DNA of 34,512 nt from an uncultured Balneolaceae bacterium (GTDB lineage Bacteria > Bacteroidota > Rhodothermia > Balneolales > Balneolaceae), in the NCBI GenBank assembly GCA_937982515.1, contig CALJMB010000349.1, forward strand, positions 1 through 34,512, in the 5' to 3' direction. The notes beneath the pieces are model-generated. The model did no database searches, had not been told where the DNA came from, and saw only the letters and a program-made list of their open reading frames with translations. The position numbers and the translations under genes were made by a program. This document shows, piece by piece, positions 18,417-25,348 of the stretch (positions are counted from its first letter, which is position 1; each line of letters begins with the position of its first letter).

Positions 18417-18504
18417 TACAAGGTGCTTGTACTACCGCTACAAGATGCTTGTACTACCGTTACAAGGTGTTTGTACCGCTATTACAAAGTGCTTGTACTA
18501 CCGT
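18417..18504. repeat. 22-bp tandem repeat, four units, each containing a small palindrome
   Basis: Four back-to-back 22-bp units start at 18417, 18439, 18461 and 18483, with a decayed fifth from 18505 and degenerate relatives just upstream (from about 18371). The typical unit is TACAAG, N, TG, CTTGTA, CTACCG; TACAAG and CTTGTA can pair, so each unit can form a short hairpin. There are no spacers, so this is not a CRISPR array. Short reading frames here are repeat-derived and I do not call them genes. Confidence 0.85.
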
Positions 18505-18541
18505 TACAAGATATCGGTCCTCATCGGTACAGGCCGGAATG

Positions 18542-18569
18542 ACCCCTATATCCCCTAAAGGGACTTTGG
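18542..18569 (-). repeat. CCCCTTTAGGGG-family element, copy 1
   Basis: This 28-bp segment is the reverse complement of the copy at 20368-20396 except for one missing G. The core is the palindrome-like CCCCTAAAGGG. Together the two copies bracket the plug gene in inverted orientation. Confidence 0.8.
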
Positions 18570-18663
18570 AGAGATATGCTGGTTCAACAGATAAAAGCCT
18601 GTTCAGGTGGGGCACACCTCCAAGGTGTCCTACATCTTCTCCTGGCGAATCAACGAGCCCAAC

Positions 18664-18689
18664 AAGCCCCCTTTAGGGGATTCAGGGGT
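18664..18689 (+). repeat. CCCCTTTAGGGG-family element, copy 2
   Basis: A diverged copy with the core CCCCCTTTAGGGGA followed by TTCAGGGGT, in the same orientation as the copy at 20368-20396. Confidence 0.65.
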
Positions 18690-18807
18690 GAATGACGGGC
18701 AACCTGCCTGTCCTGCAAAAAACCATCTGTCACATCTGCATCCATCTGTGGCTCGCCTCCACCCGCGTTCATCCGCGCAGATCCGCGGCTAAATACTTCA
18801 TTTCCTG

Positions 18808-20100
18808 TCAATTACTGATTATCCGATCCACTTGAAGCAACCGGTCGTAGTTACGTGTGGGATCGCGGTAGTATACCAGTGTTATGTATTCCTGCGCGGA
18901 GGGGACAAAACTTTGATCGAGGCTGAGGTCGTCGATTGCCCCCCGTCTGAGTAGTACATATTTATAGGCATACTGCCCCTCTTTTATCAGCGCCTGGCCT
19001 TTCCACCATTTGGAGCGGGCATCATACCTCATGCGGTTGCGTTCATGGATCGTCCAGTTGTTAAAGTCGCCCACAAGATAGATTCTTTGTTGAGAACCGA
19101 TGGCGCCGGTTGTCTCCAGCCTGAAGCTGACAGAAGCGTAAGAAGCATCACGTTCATCAGACGGGATACCGAATGGCGAGCCGGGGGGCAGGCTGAAATC
19201 CGGATCCAGATTCTGCACATCTCGCCGAAGAATGACCCGGGGTGGAACAGGCCCCTCTTCCACGCTCAGAATTTGCCCTCCGAAGGCGTTTAATGTACTG
19301 AGATCAAGCAGGTTGAAGGTATAATCGCTTACAAATGCCTGGTCCTGGCCCAGGTGAAAGTGGACCTGCCCGGGAGTGGATGTATCGAAGAATTCCACTT
19401 GCCGGGCCCGCCCCCAGAACTGGTTTGGTACGTACTGAAAAGAGAGATCAAACCGGGGAAACTCTACAAATTCCGGGTAGGTATACCGGCTGAAGAGCTG
19501 GCTCTGGCGCCGCAGATCCTGCCGGCGGGCAAAAACGCTTTCGATATTCGTATCCAGTATCCCTTCATTTTCAGTGATGAAAAAGGGAAGAGAAAAAAGC
19601 AGATCGCCGGAGTCATAATTATAGACGGATAAGAGGTAATTGCCACTGGCTTTAAATGATAGCTGCTGGTTTGGAAATGCATAAGTGAAATGAAAGTAGG
19701 AGGGAGGACGGCTCAGGCTTTTAAGTCCGCCGCTTAGGTAAGTTGTCTTGAAGCCCGAAAGGTAGAATCCCGGGGCAAGAGCGCTTTCCTCCCAATTCCT
19801 GTTCCGGTGCGTCACTTCTATGCGGAACTGCTTAGCGGCATCACCCAAATAATCGAATTCCAGAACGAGCTGTTCACTCTCTCCCAGCTGAATTATGGGG
19901 GGATTATCCGGCGAGCCGCTGCGGTATAGCTGAATGCTCTGAATGTACCGGGGTGCAGCAACCTGCGGCGCTACGGCAAAGGCGTTCTTCAGATTGGAGC
20001 CCGGTGAGCGGGTGGTATTGTCCAGAGTTGTTTGCTGAACGGTACAGCCGGTCACGCATAAGAAAATAAGGAGAAGAGGGAACAGGGAGTTCTTGAACAT
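18808..20100 (-). CDS. Type IX secretion system Plug protein (DUF5103)
   Basis: In Flavobacterium the Plug protein closes the periplasmic mouth of the SprA translocon. This 430-aa protein has a lipoprotein signal (hydrophobic residues 5-18, lipobox V-T-G-C at 16-19), which is why I start at ATG 20100 rather than at an upstream extension to 20250. The DUF5103 body begins with an Ig-like domain (YIQSIQLYRSG, then the FRIEVTHRNRNW region). It ends with a carbohydrate-binding-module-like E-set domain containing YLVGDFNNW and QYAYKYVLL. The start of sprA is in the same window. The gene stands alone, convergent with the Omp85 fusion and separated from dapF by 302 bp of repeat-bearing DNA. Confidence 0.85.
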   Translation of the reverse strand: MFKNSLFPLLLIFLCVTGCTVQQTTLDNTTRSPGSNLKNAFAVAPQVAAPRYIQSIQLYRSGSPDNPPIIQLGESEQLVLEFDYLGDAAKQFRIEVTHRNRNWEESALAPGFYLSGFKTTYLSGGLKSLSRPPSYFHFTYAFPNQQLSFKASGNYLLSVYNYDSGDLLFSLPFFITENEGILDTNIESVFARRQDLRRQSQLFSRYTYPEFVEFPRFDLSFQYVPNQFWGRARQVEFFDTSTPGQVHFHLGQDQAFVSDYTFNLLDLSTLNAFGGQILSVEEGPVPPRVILRRDVQNLDPDFSLPPGSPFGIPSDERDASYASVSFRLETTGAIGSQQRIYLVGDFNNWTIHERNRMRYDARSKWWKGQALIKEGQYAYKYVLLRRGAIDDLSLDQSFVPSAQEYITLVYYRDPTRNYDRLLQVDRIISN

Positions 20101-20255
20101 GACCTGAGTTTGGGTGGTGTGAGTTCGTGATAAGAAGCTTAAGGCGTGTGGACATTCAACGTGTGAGGCGTCTGTGGGCTGCTTTGGTGCATAGCGTGAA
20201 CCCCGGGGGACGCTATGCCCTTTGCGCCATGCGCTCTGCGAATCACTCACTCCTC

Positions 20256-20288
20256 ACTGATCCGATCACTCTAAGTGATCGGATCAGT
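20256..20288. repeat. 33-bp palindromic element, copy A (perfect)
   Basis: ACTGATCCGATCACT, a 3-nt CTA loop, then AGTGATCGGATCAGT: a perfect 15-bp inverted repeat. It lacks a T-run, so it is not a classical terminator. A diverged copy of identical length occurs at 30393-30425. Confidence 0.9.
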
Positions 20289-20367
20289 AGAAGGATATTA
20301 CGCAGCAGGCGGCAGAGCAAGATGTACTACATCTTAACCTGCCCGAATGATAGAACCAGCATGCAAC

Positions 20368-20396
20368 CCAAAGTCCCCTTTAGGGGATATAGGGGT
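20368..20396 (+). repeat. CCCCTTTAGGGG-family element, copy 3
   Basis: The 29-bp segment has the core TCCCCTTTAGGGGA followed by TATAGGGGT. It is inverted relative to 18542-18569 and lies just beyond the dapF stop codon. Confidence 0.8.
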
Positions 20397-20402
20397 AAAC
20401 GC

Positions 20403-21236
20403 TCACACATAAAAAGTTCCTTCAAACACAAAGTGAGCAGGGCCTTCCAGTTTGATATCGGTGTACGAAGCTGTTTCCGGCGTGTAGGTGAAGTAAACCT
20501 GTAGTGCTCCTCCGCTGGTATGGATTTCAACCCTGTTGTCGATCTCAACAGAACCTTGCCTATGGTGCCAGACCAGGGCTGAGGCTATGGCGCCGGTACC
20601 GCATGCCAGTGTCAGATCCTCAACACCTCGCTCATATGTATGTATAAACGGCTGTTGGCCTTTTCCGCCGTACATAAAATTTACATTTGTTCCACCGGGC
20701 TGGAACATGGCATGTTTGCGGAGTCTCCTTCCTTCAATAGCGAGCTGCTTTTCATCCTTAAGTAAAGATCCGGTAACCATTCGGACGATGTGTTCGGTTC
20801 CCGTATAGGCCTGATACAGCGTGGAGCCGTCATCATCCTGGAGTTCGGCGACCGTCACTTCAACGGGAAAAGCCACCGAAACCTGCTGTTGATCGTGAAT
20901 CCGGGCCGAGTAGATATGTTCATGCACATTGAACGTTAAAGACGCTCCCAGTCCCAGCTGCGATGCATAGAGGGCAAGACACCGGGATCCGTTGCCGCAC
21001 ATGCCTGCATCGCTTCCGTCGGCATTGCGGTAGATCATGGTATAATCCAGGCCGGGCTGTTCCGGCGGGTTAAGCGCCATTAGCCCGTCGGCTCCCACAC
21101 CGTATTTTCTGTTACACAAGCGGGGCGTATACTCAACAACTTCTTCCAGGGAATACTGGTTTTTACGGTTGTCGATAACAACAAAATCGTTGCCGCTACC
21201 TTGCATCTTAACAAACGGTATGGGTTCTCGCTTCAT
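20403..21236 (-). CDS. dapF: Diaminopimelate epimerase
   Basis: Interconverts LL- and meso-diaminopimelate for lysine and peptidoglycan synthesis, using two active-site cysteines as acid and base. Both are present: C80 in NADGSDAGMCGNGSRC and C212 in EDLTLACGTGA. The N-terminal KMQGSGNDFVVID motif is intact and the length of 277 aa is normal. It is the last gene of a minus-strand operon, 4 nt after holB. Murein synthesis links it in role with the PBP4 gene on the other side of the operon. Confidence 0.97.
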   Translation of the reverse strand: MKREPIPFVKMQGSGNDFVVIDNRKNQYSLEEVVEYTPRLCNRKYGVGADGLMALNPPEQPGLDYTMIYRNADGSDAGMCGNGSRCLALYASQLGLGASLTFNVHEHIYSARIHDQQQVSVAFPVEVTVAELQDDDGSTLYQAYTGTEHIVRMVTGSLLKDEKQLAIEGRRLRKHAMFQPGGTNVNFMYGGKGQQPFIHTYERGVEDLTLACGTGAIASALVWHHRQGSVEIDNRVEIHTSGGALQVYFTYTPETASYTDIKLEGPAHFVFEGTFYV

Positions 21237-21240
21237 GATA

Positions 21241-22443
21241 CTAATCTACAAAGGCAGGTAAATGTTTCCAGGGGTCTTTGTGTGCTATTTCCGGGTCCTC
21301 GCCTCGCATGAGGTTAAAAAACCGAAGGGCCAGGGTTGTGAAGATCAGCCTTGCCTGAACGTTTTGATAGATCAGCGGTTTGCAGCGGCTAATCTGTTCG
21401 ATCATATCTTCCAGCCGGGCATCTGTGAGTGTTGCGCAAAACTTTTGTATGACATCCACCTGATCTGCATTGGTAATAAGGGCTGTGTTTTGGGTGTTCC
21501 GATATACCAACAGATCGCGGAGAAAAACCTCCATGACATTCAGCAGGGTTATCTGCGCCTCCAGGCTTCTGTTATTTTGCCAGTTTTTGGCAACTTCAAT
21601 AATGTTGATGGCATCCTGAACATAAGCGTACCTGAGAAATTCGATGATCTCTTCCCGTGTAGCTTTCAGCGTTTTAACATCGAAGAAGCGGGTCATGGCA
21701 TAATTCCCGCCGGATACACGGGCCAGATAACGGGCATCCTCTTCCGGCAACCCGTCTTGTTGAATCAAGGCCTGCTCAATCTCGCTTGTCTTCAGGGGCG
21801 TGAGCTGGATGTGCTGGCAGCGGGATGTGATGGTAGGCAGCAGCGCTTCTGTGTGTTGGGTAGTAAGCAGAAACATCAGGTTTTCTGAAGGTTCTTCCAG
21901 TAGTTTGAGAAATGCATTGGCCGCTTCCTTGCGCATATTCTCGATATCCGTGATGATGATGATGGTTTTTCGCCCTTCGTTTGGCTTTAGGTAAGAGGCC
22001 GGTTTGATCTCTTCCCGGAAATACTTTATCGGATAGAAAGCTCTCAGGTTCTTAGAGCTTTCCTCGTTCGAGAGCGACGGCCTCAGGCTGAAGTCTACAA
22101 TCTCGTAAGGATCTTCTTTCAGAAGCTCCAGCCTGGAACGTACCTCCTCTACCGTAAACGTAGTGGGTACGGGAAGGAATACATGGATGTCCGGATGGGT
22201 GAACCAGGATGACTTTCTGGAAAAGGCCTGCTTGCCTATATTGGTCAGGTGATCGATGCCATTGATAATCTCTGCAAAGGCCAGTGCAAAAGCTTTTTTC
22301 CCCACGCCGGAAGGGCCCGAAAACAGATAGGCATGACTGATGCGGCCCGACTGTATAATGCGGGTTACATGCTCTTTGGCAAGTTGCTGCCCTATAAGCC
22401 TTCTGTCACCGAAGTTAAATCTGAAATCCTGATAGTTGGTCAT
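21241..22443 (-). CDS. holB: DNA polymerase III delta-prime subunit-like AAA+ protein
   Basis: Clamp-loader subunit that helps place the beta clamp on DNA. From ATG 22443 the protein is 400 aa; the ATG overlaps the ccmB stop as TAATG with a GGGAAG ribosome-binding element before it, so I reject the longer TTG start at 22455. The nucleotide-binding loop GPSGVGKK (43-50) has Lys in place of the usual Ser/Thr, consistent with the poor ATPase activity of many delta-prime subunits. NAFLKLLEEPSENLMFLLTT and the SRC motif (ITSRCQHIQL) are typical. The usual four-cysteine zinc module is not apparent. Confidence 0.88.
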   Translation of the reverse strand: MTNYQDFRFNFGDRRLIGQQLAKEHVTRIIQSGRISHAYLFSGPSGVGKKAFALAFAEIINGIDHLTNIGKQAFSRKSSWFTHPDIHVFLPVPTTFTVEEVRSRLELLKEDPYEIVDFSLRPSLSNEESSKNLRAFYPIKYFREEIKPASYLKPNEGRKTIIIITDIENMRKEAANAFLKLLEEPSENLMFLLTTQHTEALLPTITSRCQHIQLTPLKTSEIEQALIQQDGLPEEDARYLARVSGGNYAMTRFFDVKTLKATREEIIEFLRYAYVQDAINIIEVAKNWQNNRSLEAQITLLNVMEVFLRDLLVYRNTQNTALITNADQVDVIQKFCATLTDARLEDMIEQISRCKPLIYQNVQARLIFTTLALRFFNLMRGEDPEIAHKDPWKHLPAFVD

Positions 22444-23111
22444 TATTCTTCCCAAAGGTAATCAAAAAGCAGAAATCCTGCTGTTATAGTTACACCCGCG
22501 TATCCGACCAGAGCCCAGAAATCGTCTACATAGTTCTGAGTAATCCCTTCCATCAGAGCGGCCTTGGTTGTCTGAACCAGAATGAGAATCAGGGGGAACA
22601 TCAGGGGAATGCCGAGTACAGAAAATATTGCCCCTTTTCTGTCGGCCTGCGAGACAATAGCTGCCAGCATGGTTGAAACTCCGGATAGCCCGGCCGTGCC
22701 CAAAATCAGCACAAGGGTAAGGGCCGCGAAGTCTGCCACGGGCAATCCAAGCAAAAAAATATACAGCACGAAAGTTATAAGATTGACCAAAAATGTAAAG
22801 GTGAAATTATAGGCCAGCTTGCCCAGGAACACTTCTGATGACTCACCATGCAGGCGCAGCAGGTCGTACGTTTGTCCATCAGCCTCTTTCACGAAAGAGC
22901 GCGAGAGGCTTGAAAGTGCTGCGAAGAGGATGATAATCCAGATGAGCCCGCTTTTGGGTGTGGGGGGCAGGCGATCGGCCTGAAGTGAAAACAGGGTAAG
23001 CAAAAGAGCCGCCCCGACAAATGCCAATACCGTATTGATGGCGTAACGGGTACGTAACTCTGTCTGTACATCCTTAATAAAAACAGCTGCTATTCCTTTG
23101 ATCATATCCAT
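22443..23111 (-). CDS. ccmB: Heme exporter CcmB-type membrane permease
   Basis: CcmB is the membrane subunit of the CcmAB ABC transporter needed for c-type cytochrome maturation. The 222-aa protein shows about six transmembrane helices and conserved stretches such as the N-terminal FIKDVQTELRTRYAIN, the central FVKEADGQTYDLLRL and the C-terminal FSVLGIPLMFPLIL. It is the first gene of the ccmB-holB-dapF operon. No ccmA ATPase gene is adjacent; the 244 bp upstream are noncoding and then comes a divergent gene. Its ATPase partner must be encoded elsewhere if the transporter works. Confidence 0.9.
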   Translation of the reverse strand: MDMIKGIAAVFIKDVQTELRTRYAINTVLAFVGAALLLTLFSLQADRLPPTPKSGLIWIIILFAALSSLSRSFVKEADGQTYDLLRLHGESSEVFLGKLAYNFTFTFLVNLITFVLYIFLLGLPVADFAALTLVLILGTAGLSGVSTMLAAIVSQADRKGAIFSVLGIPLMFPLILILVQTTKAALMEGITQNYVDDFWALVGYAGVTITAGFLLFDYLWEE

Positions 23112-23282
23112 GGGCCAAGTTTACAAAATTTGTTGCAGAAGAGATACACGGGACTGATAAGGATGCCTGCTTTGCTGCTTTTTAAGAATCCAGGCACACC
23201 AGGTGATCAGGTTCTGAAGAGACAGCCCATATCACACCCGCCTGCTCCCCTGAAGTCCGATAAGAAACTATTCTTAAATAAA

Positions 23283-23314
23283 TTGTATCAAAACTGAAAC
23301 GATGAGTATATTTG
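23283..23314 (+). promoter_or_regulatory. Bacteroidota-type promoter of the ptsN operon (TTG-N21-TATATTTG)
   Basis: A TTG at 23283-23285, a 21-nt spacer and an exact TAnnTTTG box at 23307-23314 match the -33/-7 promoter described for Bacteroidota. The predicted transcription start falls about 35 nt before the ptsN ATG at 23356. Confidence 0.6.
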
Positions 23315-23355
23315 GCATGGAATAACTGTAATGATGAATTTGAAAAACCATTGAG

Positions 23356-23826
23356 ATGAATATTGTAGGTTTGTTAGAGGAGAAAACAGTTTTACCTGAC
23401 CTGGATGTAAAAAACAAAACAGAAATATTAAATAAGCTAATATCATCTCTTTCATCGAAAGTTACTGAAAAAGAATTGGAAGCGATTCGCAAGGCCGTAT
23501 TTGAACGCGAGGAGATCATGTCTACAGGTGTGGGCAAAGGCCTTGCCATCCCGCATGGAAAAGCACCGGGTATCAAGGATAATTATGCGGCGTTTGCTCT
23601 TTTGAAGAATCCGGTACACTATGATGCTATTGACGGGGAACCGGTTTCGTTGGTATTTTTATTGGTAGGTCCGCAGTCGAACAATAGTTTGCATATCAAG
23701 ATGCTGAGCCGGATTTCAAGACTTATGAACAACAATGAATTCAGGCAAAGATTGAAAGAGAGTACAACGGCAAAAGACATCATTGAGTTATTCAGAAATG
23801 AAGAACAGGCCCACTTCGGCAACTGA
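23356..23826 (+). CDS. ptsN: PTS EIIA (fructose/nitrogen-type, PtsN-like) protein
   Basis: A stand-alone EIIA domain of 156 aa. The phosphorylated histidine is H67 in GKGLAIPHGK, and the later HIKMLSRISRLMNN segment is characteristic. No EIIB or EIIC is nearby, so it is more likely a regulatory EIIANtr-like protein than part of a sugar transporter. It heads an apparent operon with a PBP4-type peptidase (40 nt downstream) and a sigma54-dependent response regulator. It has the best-supported promoter in the window. Confidence 0.9.
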   Translation: MNIVGLLEEKTVLPDLDVKNKTEILNKLISSLSSKVTEKELEAIRKAVFEREEIMSTGVGKGLAIPHGKAPGIKDNYAAFALLKNPVHYDAIDGEPVSLVFLLVGPQSNNSLHIKMLSRISRLMNNNEFRQRLKESTTAKDIIELFRNEEQAHFGN

Positions 23827-23866
23827 CCCACTCTGTTACCATAATAATTGTTAAAGCTGGCTGATT

Positions 23867-25339
23867 ATGAGCTATAAGCACTTCTCCAGGACCATTTTTA
23901 TAGCTTTTATCTTAGTAATTTCGGTATTGCCGGAAGAAATATCCGGCCAGTCAGTCCTGTTTTCGCCCGAAATTATACAACCTGTGGAAGACAGCAGGGC
24001 CTCTGAGGCATTTTGGTCGGTAATAGTCCGGGATTCTTCAGGTACGATTTTAGATGGATATAATGTTAATAAACTTGTTCGTCCCGCATCTAACTTAAAA
24101 CTGCTCACTACGGCTGCCATACTCGATGCATTGGGTGAAAATTACAGATACCGGACCTATATGTATGGGATGGGGTATCAGGAAGGGAACGTATGGAAAG
24201 GAGATATAATCATACGAGGGATGGGAGATCCCTCCATCAATGGGAAATTTTATAACGGAAATAAGTTTTACGTCTTTGAAAAATTTTATGCAGCTCTCGA
24301 TTCTGCAGGCATAACCAGGATAGACGGAAATCTGATTGGCAACGACTCGTATTTCGATCAGCATCCCTACCCCAAAGGCTGGAGCTGGGATGATCTTTCG
24401 TTCTATTATGGAGTGGAAATCAATGCTCTTTCTTTCAACGAAAATGCAGTTGACCTACAGGTGTTAAGCGATAAAGAAGTAGGCGAGATTCCGGGCATCC
24501 AGTGGTTCCCGTTCGATACCGACTATGTAGAGTTCATAAATGAACAAGTAATTACCCCGCCCCAGTCCGGATACGATGAGTTTTACCAGCGTATTTTGGG
24601 TACCAACACTATTCTGCTACGGAGCAAGGTGCCGCAGAATTACTACGAAGAAGAATCGTTATCGATTATGAATGCTTCCTTATTCTTTATGGATACGTTC
24701 AGGAAGTATCTTGAAACCGGAGGCATCCACCTGTCTGGAAGAATTATTATTGACAGCCAGTCCCACGATTGGGAAAGCGACGCGTATAAGGTATTCAGGG
24801 TTCATCGCTCTCCACCCTTAAGGGAATTACTTAAAGAGGTAAACAAAGAGAGTAATAATTTCTACACTGAGATGTTATTAAAGACCGCTGCCGCCGAACA
24901 TTTTGATACCAGAGGCAGTACTGAGCTTGGGTTGAGGCTGGTAAAAGATTTTGCACAAGCGATGGGTATGGATACTACACGCATAAAAATGACAGACGGG
25001 GCCGGAATGGCTCCTTCCACTCTTCTTACAATGGAAGATCTGAGTAACCTGTTGGTTCAAATGCAGCATCATGAGAGTTTTACAGCTTATCGAAACAGCC
25101 TTGCTGTTGCCGGAGTAGACGGCTCTCTTAAGTACCGGTTTCGGAACAGCCGGTTACGGAAGAATTTAGCGGGGAAAACGGGATATGTATCGGGGGTAAG
25201 GGCTTTAAGCGGGTATATGAAAGCATCCAGCGGAAAACCGCTGATATTCTCTGTCGCAGCTAACAATTATGCGGCAAGAACTTCGTATATAGATCGGATA
25301 CAAGAATCAATATTACAGCAAATTTACGATAAGTACTAG
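23867..25339 (+). CDS. dacB: D-alanyl-D-alanine carboxypeptidase/endopeptidase (PBP4 family, S13)
   Basis: A periplasmic penicillin-binding protein that trims or cleaves peptidoglycan cross-links. All three serine-peptidase motifs are visible: S75-N-L-K78 (SxxK), S329-N-N331 (SxN) and K437-T-G439 (KTG). An N-terminal hydrophobic stretch (about 9-22) is a signal peptide or anchor. The long insertion between the first two motifs is typical of PBP4. It lies 40 nt after ptsN and 9 nt before the response-regulator gene, so the three are probably co-transcribed. It shares the envelope theme of the window. Confidence 0.94.
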   Translation: MSYKHFSRTIFIAFILVISVLPEEISGQSVLFSPEIIQPVEDSRASEAFWSVIVRDSSGTILDGYNVNKLVRPASNLKLLTTAAILDALGENYRYRTYMYGMGYQEGNVWKGDIIIRGMGDPSINGKFYNGNKFYVFEKFYAALDSAGITRIDGNLIGNDSYFDQHPYPKGWSWDDLSFYYGVEINALSFNENAVDLQVLSDKEVGEIPGIQWFPFDTDYVEFINEQVITPPQSGYDEFYQRILGTNTILLRSKVPQNYYEEESLSIMNASLFFMDTFRKYLETGGIHLSGRIIIDSQSHDWESDAYKVFRVHRSPPLRELLKEVNKESNNFYTEMLLKTAAAEHFDTRGSTELGLRLVKDFAQAMGMDTTRIKMTDGAGMAPSTLLTMEDLSNLLVQMQHHESFTAYRNSLAVAGVDGSLKYRFRNSRLRKNLAGKTGYVSGVRALSGYMKASSGKPLIFSVAANNYAARTSYIDRIQESILQQIYDKY

Positions 25340-25348
25340 AAACGGAAT

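Larger units (their letters stand above)
18299..18807. other. Repeat-rich intergenic region between the Omp85 fusion and plug genes
   Basis: This 509-bp gap lies between convergent genes. It holds the terminator, the 22-bp tandem repeats, two copies of a CCCCTTTAGGGG-type element and, at 18722-18790, a run of degenerate CATCTG/ATCCGCG units of the sort often scattered between Bacteroidota genes. No credible coding sequence was found. Confidence 0.7.
20101..20402. other. Intergenic region upstream of plug with two palindromic repeats
   Basis: This 302-bp gap contains the 33-bp palindrome at 20256-20288 and a CCCCTTTAGGGG-family copy at 20368-20396. The rest shows no conserved protein, tRNA or clear promoter. 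The reading frame that extends plug upstream into this DNA has biased, non-envelope-like composition and precedes the lipoprotein signal, so I treat it as noncoding. Confidence 0.6.

Noticed and set aside
18417..18504. CRISPR array
   Set aside because: Units are back to back without spacers and there are no cas genes.
18383..18676. 97-aa open frame across the 22-bp repeats
   Set aside because: The apparent protein is repetitive only because the DNA is; it contains no domain and spans the repeat elements.
20101..20250. 50-residue N-terminal extension of the plug gene
   Set aside because: The extension precedes a clear lipoprotein signal with lipobox Cys at residue 19 of the shorter form, so translation most likely starts at 20100.
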